Origin: Nitzschia sp. pyKryTriq1
Lineage: Eukaryota > Bacillariophyta > Bacillariophyceae > Bacillariales > Bacillariaceae
DNA length: 64,000 nucleotides
NCBI GenBank assembly: GCA_956465555.1
Contig: OY101123.1
Coordinates: 1,364,001-1,428,000 of the forward strand
Reading direction: 5' to 3'
Numbering within the stretch: position 1 is the first letter of the stretch; each line of letters starts with the position of its first letter. Position numbers and translations under genes: made by a program. The notes below the pieces were generated by a model, which saw nothing but the letters and a program-made list of their open reading frames with translations, ran no database searches and was not told where the DNA came from. This document shows positions 19,478 to 27,026 of this stretch, piece after piece.

Positions 19478-22400
19478 CCCTTCCTGTTGCGACTTGATCC
19501 TCATCCAAATCGCGAATTTCGTTTTTGCCGATATTTTCAATATCACGTCGGTCGGCGAGAAACTTGACCTTGTGTTTATCATGCAGGTCTCCACTCAAGT
19601 TCTTCGTAAAACCATCGCTGTTATTCTCTTCACTCTTGACAAATTTAATCGTCACCAATCCTTCTTCGTCGATCAACGCATTGACGTATCTGTACCTGAC
19701 GTCCACATGCTTGGTTCGAGGGGATGTTGTCACATTATTGGCCATGAAAATAGCTCCAATGTTGTCGACTCGAATCGTCACCGGCTTTTCGACTTCAATA
19801 CCCATCGATTCGATAACTTGAACAATGAACTTCACTTCTTTGGCCGCCTCACTTAAACTGACATATTCTGCTTCGCTAGAGCTCAATGTCACATGCCTCA
19901 TCGCTCGGCTCCTCCAAGTGATCGGTACGCCGCAGAGGTACACAATGTATCCGGCTACCGAGATCCTTGTTTCTTTGTCTCCTGCAAAATCGCTGTCACA
20001 AAACACAATAATATCGAGCATCTTCTCGTTTCCTTTTGTAATTGGCGCGATTTTTAATCCGTAGTCTTCGGTGTCCAAAACATATTTGATGACTCGTTTC
20101 ATTTCTTTCATCGCCATCAAATTCGTGCAATCCAACATCTTGGATAATTCGCGAACAGCATTTGCAATATCGGGGCGAGTGTGCTTCACTAAATAAAGCA
20201 ACTTTCCGACTCCCATTCGATAACGTCGTTGTTCTTCCTTGGTCACCGAAACCTTTCCATCGCCTCGAGTCATTCCTTGACCAGGCGTTCCGGGCGTTTT
20301 ATACTCTTGTAGATCTTTAACTTCATCTTCGAATTCCTTTCGTAGACTCTTCAAAATATGTGCTTGATGGAGAATCGCACTTTTCTTATCTTTCGAGAAG
20401 TGGATTTCGCAGCTCAAATAATCCTTCAGCTCTTCATCGACTTTCAAATTCAAATTCTTGTTTTGCAATTGTTTGATGAGATCATCAATCGCCGCTTTGT
20501 CGCCAATGCACAAACAATCGTCGACGTATAATGCGATAAAAATGATTCCCAATTCATCTCTCTTGGTCAATAGGCAAGGATCCGCGTAGCCACCTTGAAA
20601 TCCCAAATCGCGAAGAATTTTTACAAATTTCTTCCACCATTGTCTTGCACTCTGTACAAGGCCGTAAATCGACTTCTCCAGTTTCAGGCAGTCAGTCTGG
20701 TTATTTACGCCTTCGAGTCCTTCGGGACAATCCATGTAGACTTCTTCTTCGAGTTCGCCCTCCAGAAATGCGCACTCAACATCGATAAGTAGTCCTTTCA
20801 AATTCCATAGCAGCATTGCTACCAGAAGAATTCGCCAAGTTGTGTCGTTGATAACTGGCGCAAAGTTCTCTGTGAAATCGATTCCGGGTATCTGGCTGTA
20901 ACCGCAGGCAACCAATCGAGCTCGGTACACGCCATTTCGTTTCTTCTTAAATATCCATTTGCATTTAACGCAGCGTCTGTTATTTGGTAGATCACGTCGT
21001 TTGTAGTTTCTCCAAACTCCGCGACGTATCATGTCACCAAATTCCTTCTTGATCGCAGCTTGCCAAAACGCTCTTTCATTTGGATCCTCATGATCCCAAG
21101 CTTCACGGAATGTTTTCGGTTCATCAAATTGCTCCTGCTTTGCGTCAATCGCCTCAAGTAGTAGCTCTCTCGCAATGAATGAATATTCTACCGGTTTGGG
21201 AAACAAAAGATTAGCCTGTTCCTGTACTGGCGTTTCATCCCTTCCTGTTTCCAAAACTCGTGTCACATTTTCAAGTGCTTCATTTGCGGTAGGATTTCCG
21301 TCTCCGCTGTCAAATTGTAGGTTCCTCAACTCACGTAACACTCTTGGAACTGGTGTCGTAGTTTCGTTTGGCTCTGCATTGATCTCTTCATTAGACAATA
21401 CTTCGGCTGGTTGTGGTTCATCATCTTCTTTTTCATCATCGGATTCATGCGAAATTTCTGTCGTGTGAACTCCCGATAATCCCTTCCAGTCCGCGTAGTT
21501 TTTGTTCAACCATATCATGTCGCGACTGTTGATGCAACCATTAGTACGTAGATTCAAAAATCTGAATGTATCGCTCGCGTGGTTTTTTGAATAGCCCAAG
21601 AAAAGGCATGGTTTGCCTCGATCTTCAATCTTGCCCTTGATCTTAGTGTGATCCGTCACAATTGCGATCTCACCAAATTTCCTTAAATAACGGGCATATT
21701 TGGGGTCCGTGCCATAAAATTTCTTGTATGCGCTTTCGGATTCTCCTTCTGCAACGATGATGTTTTCGTTGTCGGTCGCAGTATTTGCACCTTCCGCCCA
21801 CAATTTCCCACGCAAGTCCTTGGTGACTCTGGCACCGTTTAACATTGCTCTTACTCTTCCATAGAGAGAAGCAAACTTTCTTTCAACTCGGCCATTTTGT
21901 TGCGGGGTATCTGACGCAGTGAACTCGAACGAAATTCCGAGTCCGTCTTTCTTGCAGTCCGCTTCCAATGCCTTGTTTTCGCCAGCATTATCGCATCGAA
22001 TTGTCTTGACTTCGATGCCATGTTGCGCCTTGACGTCTTTAATAAACTGTCTCACTGTCTCGCTCAATTCGCTTTTCGCGGTTAGAAAGAAACTGAAGCA
22101 ACAATCAGTATTATCGTCGACCAAAAGCAGCCAAAATTTCTTCATACTGAAACTCTCGGTTTTGATCGACGAGATATCCAGGAACATGCGATCTCCCTTC
22201 CTGTTGCTTCGTTTCACAGTCTCTTTATTCAATCTCTTGCGGCGTGCCTTCGATACGGCACAATCCTCGCATTTAATGAACTTTCCAGTCGCTTTCAATC
22301 CTAGCGATTTCGCGGTCTGTCGCACCGATTCTTCGTACGGGTGACCCAATATTTTGTGGAATTCATTGATATCAATCGAATTTCCAGTAATCAAATTTGC

Positions 22401-23807
22401 TTGAGCCATTTCGTTCGACTGTTGAATCATGTCGACTCCAAGCAAATATCCAGTCTTCGTCGTGAATATTTTGTCGAATGCGAGATGAAAGTCTCCTTTT
22501 TCGAGGTAAATAATCCGACCGTCGTTTCCAATCTTGAAACCTTTGTCCAAAGCTGCAGTAATACTGAATAACTTGAAATAAAGTTCGGGAACGAGCTTCA
22601 CGTTTGTCACTGTGATCCGCTCTGTTTTACCGTTCTCCTGCATCACGTCGACCTTGATTTTGCCGACGCGAGTCGCTTTCATCGGTTTTCCGTTTCCGAT
22701 GGTGATTTCTTCATCAATTTCAGTGGTATCGAACATTCCCGTGGAATCGTTCGTCATATGACAAGATGCTCCGCTGTCACCGATCCAGGTATCGTTGGTC
22801 ATCTTGATTTCTTTTCCGCTGAGACCGTATTCATCATTTCCGATTGCGAAATCACGGGGTTCGGTGGCAGTGAGTACGACTTCCGCTTTATCGTTCTTTC
22901 CGTCCGACCCAATATTCGCTTTGTCCGGTTTTCCATGTTTCGACCAACAATTTACTTCTTTATGGCCCTTCTTTCCGCAATGATTACAATTGCCTTGGAA
23001 TTTACTGCCTCCGCCGCCACGACTCTGCTTATTATCCGGGCAGTTTTGACGCTTGTGTCCGGTTTTTCCGCAGCCGTTGCATTTTCCCTTGAATCCGCCG
23101 CTGAATAGCGCGGTATCTTCATTGTCATCTCCTGACGATTGTCCTCCTTTTGGAAACATTCGTTTGTACTTGAGGTTCAGTTCAGTTCGAATTTTGTCAA
23201 TCGTCAACTCCTCGATCTCAAGCTTGTCTTCGAGTTTCGATTGCGTGATCTCGTATTCCTTTGGCAGGTTGTTCAGAATGTGCATCATAAACTCCATATC
23301 CTCCATGATGGAACCTTGATCTTCCATTTGCACTCTCAAGTCTTCCAGGTCAGTAATCCATTCGTCAGGGTCGTCTTTCTTGTTGACAAGTCGCGAGTTC
23401 GTAAATTCCCTCTTCATTGCCAAAAGAGATGGCGCACTTTTCGTGGCATATTTATTACGCAACTTCGTCCAGGCCAGATGCGAATCTCCTTCCTTGAGGT
23501 CTTTCGTCTTACTCAGTTTCACAATGTTAAAAGCAACACGTCCTGTCTTCGAGGTCCCGTCGATACTTAACAACATCTCTTCGTAGGCTGTCTCATTAGC
23601 CTCACGAGTTCGCTTGGATTCTTTACCTTCATCGGTCGATTCATCAATCGACTCGTCATCCTTTGGCGCCTTCTCTTGGCCCAACAAGACTTTCTTGAAT
23701 CCCTTTCGGTTCGCCTTGGCGAGGAACTTCGCCTCCCATACGGCCCATTCAGATTGTTTTCCACTGAACGCAATTACGCGAATCGCCTTGTCTTCAACTT
23801 TACTCAT
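19416..23807 (-). CDS. Gag-Pol polyprotein of Ty1/copia retrotransposon
   Basis: One ORF of 1463 residues. The gag part (about 1-240) is followed by two CCHC zinc knuckles, CNGCGKTGHKRQNC from residue 243 and CNHCGKKGHKEVNC from residue 274. The aspartic protease site is DSGA at 344-347. Integrase has an HHCC finger (HKILGHPYEE to CEDCAVSK) and a DDE core with FLDISS, RCDNAGENK (D606) and PQQNGRVERK. Reverse transcriptase has ARLVACGYSQIPGIDF and the catalytic YVDD at 1094-1097. RNase H has FCDSDFAGD and TLSSSEAEYVSLSEA. All catalytic residues looked for are present. Gag and pol share one frame, so no frameshift is needed. The ORF ends inside the 3' LTR. Confidence 0.97.
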   Translation of the reverse strand: MSKVEDKAIRVIAFSGKQSEWAVWEAKFLAKANRKGFKKVLLGQEKAPKDDESIDESTDEGKESKRTREANETAYEEMLLSIDGTSKTGRVAFNIVKLSKTKDLKEGDSHLAWTKLRNKYATKSAPSLLAMKREFTNSRLVNKKDDPDEWITDLEDLRVQMEDQGSIMEDMEFMMHILNNLPKEYEITQSKLEDKLEIEELTIDKIRTELNLKYKRMFPKGGQSSGDDNEDTALFSGGFKGKCNGCGKTGHKRQNCPDNKQSRGGGGSKFQGNCNHCGKKGHKEVNCWSKHGKPDKANIGSDGKNDKAEVVLTATEPRDFAIGNDEYGLSGKEIKMTNDTWIGDSGASCHMTNDSTGMFDTTEIDEEITIGNGKPMKATRVGKIKVDVMQENGKTERITVTNVKLVPELYFKLFSITAALDKGFKIGNDGRIIYLEKGDFHLAFDKIFTTKTGYLLGVDMIQQSNEMAQANLITGNSIDINEFHKILGHPYEESVRQTAKSLGLKATGKFIKCEDCAVSKARRKRLNKETVKRSNRKGDRMFLDISSIKTESFSMKKFWLLLVDDNTDCCFSFFLTAKSELSETVRQFIKDVKAQHGIEVKTIRCDNAGENKALEADCKKDGLGISFEFTASDTPQQNGRVERKFASLYGRVRAMLNGARVTKDLRGKLWAEGANTATDNENIIVAEGESESAYKKFYGTDPKYARYLRKFGEIAIVTDHTKIKGKIEDRGKPCLFLGYSKNHASDTFRFLNLRTNGCINSRDMIWLNKNYADWKGLSGVHTTEISHESDDEKEDDEPQPAEVLSNEEINAEPNETTTPVPRVLRELRNLQFDSGDGNPTANEALENVTRVLETGRDETPVQEQANLLFPKPVEYSFIARELLLEAIDAKQEQFDEPKTFREAWDHEDPNERAFWQAAIKKEFGDMIRRGVWRNYKRRDLPNNRRCVKCKWIFKKKRNGVYRARLVACGYSQIPGIDFTENFAPVINDTTWRILLVAMLLWNLKGLLIDVECAFLEGELEEEVYMDCPEGLEGVNNQTDCLKLEKSIYGLVQSARQWWKKFVKILRDLGFQGGYADPCLLTKRDELGIIFIALYVDDCLCIGDKAAIDDLIKQLQNKNLNLKVDEELKDYLSCEIHFSKDKKSAILHQAHILKSLRKEFEDEVKDLQEYKTPGTPGQGMTRGDGKVSVTKEEQRRYRMGVGKLLYLVKHTRPDIANAVRELSKMLDCTNLMAMKEMKRVIKYVLDTEDYGLKIAPITKGNEKMLDIIVFCDSDFAGDKETRISVAGYIVYLCGVPITWRSRAMRHVTLSSSEAEYVSLSEAAKEVKFIVQVIESMGIEVEKPVTIRVDNIGAIFMANNVTTSPRTKHVDVRYRYVNALIDEEGLVTIKFVKSEENNSDGFTKNLSGDLHDKHKVKFLADRRDIENIGKNEIRDLDEDQVATGRVLESVAHDDSKESNIETCGE
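19478..19488 (-). other. Polypurine tract of copia element
   Basis: On the minus strand AACAGGAAGGG directly precedes the 3' LTR start TGTTGG, the position where plus-strand DNA synthesis is primed. Confidence 0.8.
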
Positions 23808-24019
23808 TATTGTTGTAAGCCCCTTGCTGATTCGCCTTGTCTTCTTTTATCCGTGATAGCGACCTTTCGCTTCTCACAATATCTCAAGCAACTGGTAGAC
23901 ACAATTTCCACTCAGCTCTCTTTACCTTAGCTCTGTGTTCAAGCTCTTAACTGTTGATCAATTTCAGTAACGAAACGTTGCTTCAAACGAGGTTCGTCTT
24001 AACCTTTCGCTTCGAAGCG

Positions 24020-24260
24020 TGTTACAAACTCTCGTGTCTCTTTAGCGTAATGTTCGCTTACTAAAATTAATGAGCACTTCTACTCTACTATTTTCTTCTC
24101 ATGTACTTTCGGTCAAACGTGTGTCATTCTTCATGTCGTTTCTCCGATGTTCTCCGGGGGTCTTCGATTCTCTCTGAATCCTTCAGAATCATACAGAATC
24201 ATTCGCCGCATGTCTCAATATTCGATTCCTTCGAATCATCATGAGCAACACTCTCCAACA
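24020..24260 (-). repeat. 5' LTR of copia element
   Basis: 241 bp. It should carry the element's promoter and start of transcription. A leader of about 212 bp separates it from the gag-pol ATG at 23807. The base run just inside the LTR (minus strand CGCTTCGAAGCG) does not begin with the TGG typical of a primer site for a tRNA 3' end, so the primer is unclear. Confidence 0.95.
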
Positions 24261-24470
24261 TACTCTCGTAATAATCTTTTGTGACACGAATGAAATTCTC
24301 GGACTAGTAAGACTCTTCCAAACTTTGCCAATCTCTGGCACTGCTTTTTGGATCTTCGCGATCTTTTCACGTCCAAAACACGTCTCATCGCGTTCGTCAT
24401 TCAACGAACGACGACGACCATGGGCCGCATAGGAAGCCCTTGACGACGACTCCAACCCTGATAATTCACA
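24261..24470. other. Right half of split divergent promoter region
   Basis: It starts with the TACTCT target copy. No gene is seen. The next gene's ATG is 210 bp from the LTR, so its promoter may be affected by the element. Confidence 0.6.
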
Positions 24471-25391
24471 ATGCTAAGCGCCAACCCTTTTGCCAAACAT
24501 CGTGACTACTACAGAGAGAGAGAGAGCCGTTCACGAAGTATGCAAGTCAGACTGGGACTGCTGCTCTTTCAATGGGCGATATTGCTGTTTCTGTACGACG
24601 CCGTCGCTGACGGTTGGAGCACACCAAATCACTGCAAACACCGACGTGTAGCCGAAGATTCCTGTAAGAACACCCGAAGAAATTTCTTGTTCAGTTCCTC
24701 CATGCTCGCCTTGGGTGGCTCTGTGATACTACTTCCCGTGGACCCTTGCCAAGCAGCTGCCCCTTTGGATGCTGGAGAAGCCATTCGTCGCTCCGCCGCG
24801 AATATTCCAGGATACGGTCAGACAGACGTTTTCTTCCCATTATCACTGGCAGGGAACTGGAAAATGACGCGTGAAGTTGATTTTGGTAATGGTCGCGATC
24901 CGCTTCGCCTCTCTTATCCCTTCCGATTTATCCGGTCCATCGAAGACGAGGCCGTCGTGGCAGACCGGGGGGTCAATCAAGCGGAATTGGAAAAGGCTGT
25001 CCTGCGAGCTCTCGTGGGAAAGGATGATGACGCGGCAGGATCCAGTGTGCGATCATACGAATGGGTTCAAACCAATCCCAATGATATACGGGTGGTCTTG
25101 GCCGATGGGACACGGAAGGAAATCAAAACGACTAAACGTTCGACGGAACGAACCGACAGTACCGTATCCTCGTCAGAATTCCAAAGAATTACACAAGAGG
25201 GCCAGCGAGGAATCCCGGATATCTCGGCTCGACGAGTCATGACAAAGTGGAAAATAGTCGACGATAATACCTTAGAAGGAGTGGAAATTATTTATAGCAT
25301 GGCCGGTGGGGATCCAATGTCGGCTTCCTCAGCCAGCAACTCGAGTCCCACCGTACTATCCAAGTCTCGAATGATCCTAGTTCGACAATAG
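24471..25391 (+). CDS. DUF6816-type protein, predicted thylakoid lumen (Tat-like signal)
   Basis: 306 residues. Two targeting elements stand in series: a hydrophobic signal near residues 24-45 (VRLGLLLFQWAILLFLYD) and a second, twin-arginine signal RRNFLFSSSMLALGGSVI ending in PCQAAAP, a typical lumenal cleavage site. This tandem arrangement fits passage across plastid envelopes and then the Tat route into the thylakoid lumen. The mature part begins around DAGEAIRRSAANIPGYGQ and contains FFPLSLAGNWKMTRE, resembling cyanobacterial and plastid DUF6816 proteins of unknown function. Location is a well-grounded inference; the biochemical role is unknown. It is 22 bp from the convergent SET-domain gene. 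Confidence 0.75.
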   Translation: MLSANPFAKHRDYYRERESRSRSMQVRLGLLLFQWAILLFLYDAVADGWSTPNHCKHRRVAEDSCKNTRRNFLFSSSMLALGGSVILLPVDPCQAAAPLDAGEAIRRSAANIPGYGQTDVFFPLSLAGNWKMTREVDFGNGRDPLRLSYPFRFIRSIEDEAVVADRGVNQAELEKAVLRALVGKDDDAAGSSVRSYEWVQTNPNDIRVVLADGTRKEIKTTKRSTERTDSTVSSSEFQRITQEGQRGIPDISARRVMTKWKIVDDNTLEGVEIIYSMAGGDPMSASSASNSSPTVLSKSRMILVRQ

Positions 25392-25413
25392 TAACAAATC
25401 AACAAGAGTATGT

Positions 25414-26517
25414 CTATACTTCGGCTTTTTGAGGGTAAAATATGGAACTCTTGTCTCGCAGTAGGTTTTCCATTGGCTCCAAGATCCCGGGCACAAAGCC
25501 AAATCGTGTGAAGAATCTCGAATATGGCATGCTCTCTTCTTCCTCGGATCGATACTGATTTAGCAATTCCGTATCGGCCTCAATGTTACACCGGGCTCGT
25601 ACTTCGACGGTACCATCTGCCTTTCGCATGGCATGTCGGACATTGGGTGTTTCACTGTGCTGCAGCATGTCCAGCATTGGAACCAGTTTTTCCTCGTCAC
25701 CATCACCATCCTGAAAGGCTCTTGTCAGTAAACACACAAATGCTGCCTTAATAGCCTCGGGAAGACCTTCGGGTGGCCCCTCCGCTTTCGCGGCCTTGGT
25801 CTCCCAGGGCCAGGAGAATCCTCCCTCGTCACTTGCTTCTCCCCGCGCCACTCGGATGGATTTGCCTGTAATGGATCCCATGACGCGGATCGCCAATGCT
25901 ACCTCTTCTCTTAAGGCGGTAGCTTCTCCATAGCATAGCGAGCCCTTCAATAATGATTCAATCATATCGTCTGACCAAAATAAAATGTGTTCTTGATTGT
26001 TGGTACCCCGTTCCCACGGCAGAGTCTGAAAGTAGGATGCCCATCTACCAGATGGTTCCTTGTCATTTTTGAGTTCCTCTAACATGACCAAGTATTCCTT
26101 AGCCATATATCCTGCCATGCAAACTGTATTTGCCCCTGGTCCTGCCTTTTCAATCAGATTGCCGAACGCTTCTCCGCAATTGGCATCGCCAGTAGCATCA
26201 GCTAATGTCAAGCATGCCTTTCGAGGAACTGTGAAAAGAAGCTCGTCTTCTTCCACATCGCTCGTTACAAACGCTCCAAAACCACAGCCTTCTGACTTTC
26301 GAAGCTCAATTTTGTCGTTGATTTCGGCATCATTGGACTTTAGCCATTCGACGAGCCCATCGTATTTGGATTTCTCAATCGGTATTTCCACCAAAGTGGA
26401 CGCGCTGCTGAATAGAGTTGTGGATGTGGTTTCATCCACTCTGGCATGATTCTGTTGTGGTCGTGGTGATGTCAAGGCAAAAAATGCCACGGTATTGGAT
26501 GTCAAACCCCAGAGCAT
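25414..26517 (-). CDS. SET-domain protein lysine methyltransferase, Rubisco LSMT/SETD3-like, plastid
   Basis: 367 residues. The leader MLWGLTSNTVAFFALTSPRP looks like a signal peptide followed by a transit region. The SET domain begins at GCGFGAFVTSDVEEDELLF (residues about 78-95), is split by a long helical insert as in LSMT and SETD3, and resumes at KLVPMLDMLQHSETPNV and ADTELLNQYR. These enzymes methylate lysine (or histidine) on non-histone proteins, such as Rubisco or aldolase in plastids. In the family the first motif normally reads D-x-x-N-H-S; here Gln replaces Asn (DMLQHS). The usual C-terminal Rubisco-binding domain is short or missing. Substrate unknown. Confidence 0.82.
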   Translation of the reverse strand: MLWGLTSNTVAFFALTSPRPQQNHARVDETTSTTLFSSASTLVEIPIEKSKYDGLVEWLKSNDAEINDKIELRKSEGCGFGAFVTSDVEEDELLFTVPRKACLTLADATGDANCGEAFGNLIEKAGPGANTVCMAGYMAKEYLVMLEELKNDKEPSGRWASYFQTLPWERGTNNQEHILFWSDDMIESLLKGSLCYGEATALREEVALAIRVMGSITGKSIRVARGEASDEGGFSWPWETKAAKAEGPPEGLPEAIKAAFVCLLTRAFQDGDGDEEKLVPMLDMLQHSETPNVRHAMRKADGTVEVRARCNIEADTELLNQYRSEEEESMPYSRFFTRFGFVPGILEPMENLLRDKSSIFYPQKAEV

Positions 26518-27026
26518 GGTGAAATGATGATGTGAGAGACACTGTTATTATACTTGTCCTATCTCAACTCTCGAAATCTCGCAAGAGACTATTGTCGAAT
26601 TGTAGCAAACGAGGAAAGACGAAAGTAACAAAGAAAGCTTTCATTCATTATTCATCGCAGCGTTCTACGGTACCGCCGTACAAAACTATCACCATTGCGT
26701 CACTTCCAAGTGGAATGAAAAACGGACTGTCCGATGAAACGATGGTATTCGAATTGGTCGAAATCATCGAGCATTGATCCGCCCGTGCGTCGTCCGCACG
26801 AAGGGCATGAAAAAAGGGGCGAACCGATCCCTCTCGGTCCGGATCCCCACAATCATGATCTTTTATTGCCTGCTCAAATCGTACAGTATCAGCATGATAA
26901 TAGTATTGTACGAGGATAGACTACTTCCTACTCTTCATGGACGACAACTTGTGTGTGTTGATTTGTAGCTTTTGATTAACAATTACTGATGATTCATATT
27001 GCCAGGGTTCCCCATATGATGTATAA
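26518..27026. other. Intergenic, no gene seen
   Basis: This lies upstream of the SET gene and downstream of the next minus-strand gene. No conserved ORF or notable repeat was found. Confidence 0.5.

Larger units (their letters stand above)
19231..24266 (-). mobile_element. Intact Ty1/copia LTR retrotransposon (diatom CoDi type)
   Basis: The element spans 19237-24260 (5024 bp) and is transcribed on the minus strand. Two 241-bp LTRs, identical as read, flank one 1463-codon gag-pol ORF. On the minus strand each LTR starts TGTTGG and ends AACA. TACTCT occurs directly outside both ends, a 6-bp match, where 5 bp is usual for this superfamily. A purine-rich tract abuts the 3' LTR. Identical LTRs and an unbroken ORF point to very recent insertion and possible activity. 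The domain order gag-protease-integrase-RT-RNase H marks Ty1/copia. Confidence 0.96.

Noticed and set aside
24189-24455. Minus-strand ORF crossing the 5' LTR boundary, suggesting a gene cut by the copia element
   Set aside because: Removing the element does not restore a longer frame; the frame meets a stop soon after the junction.
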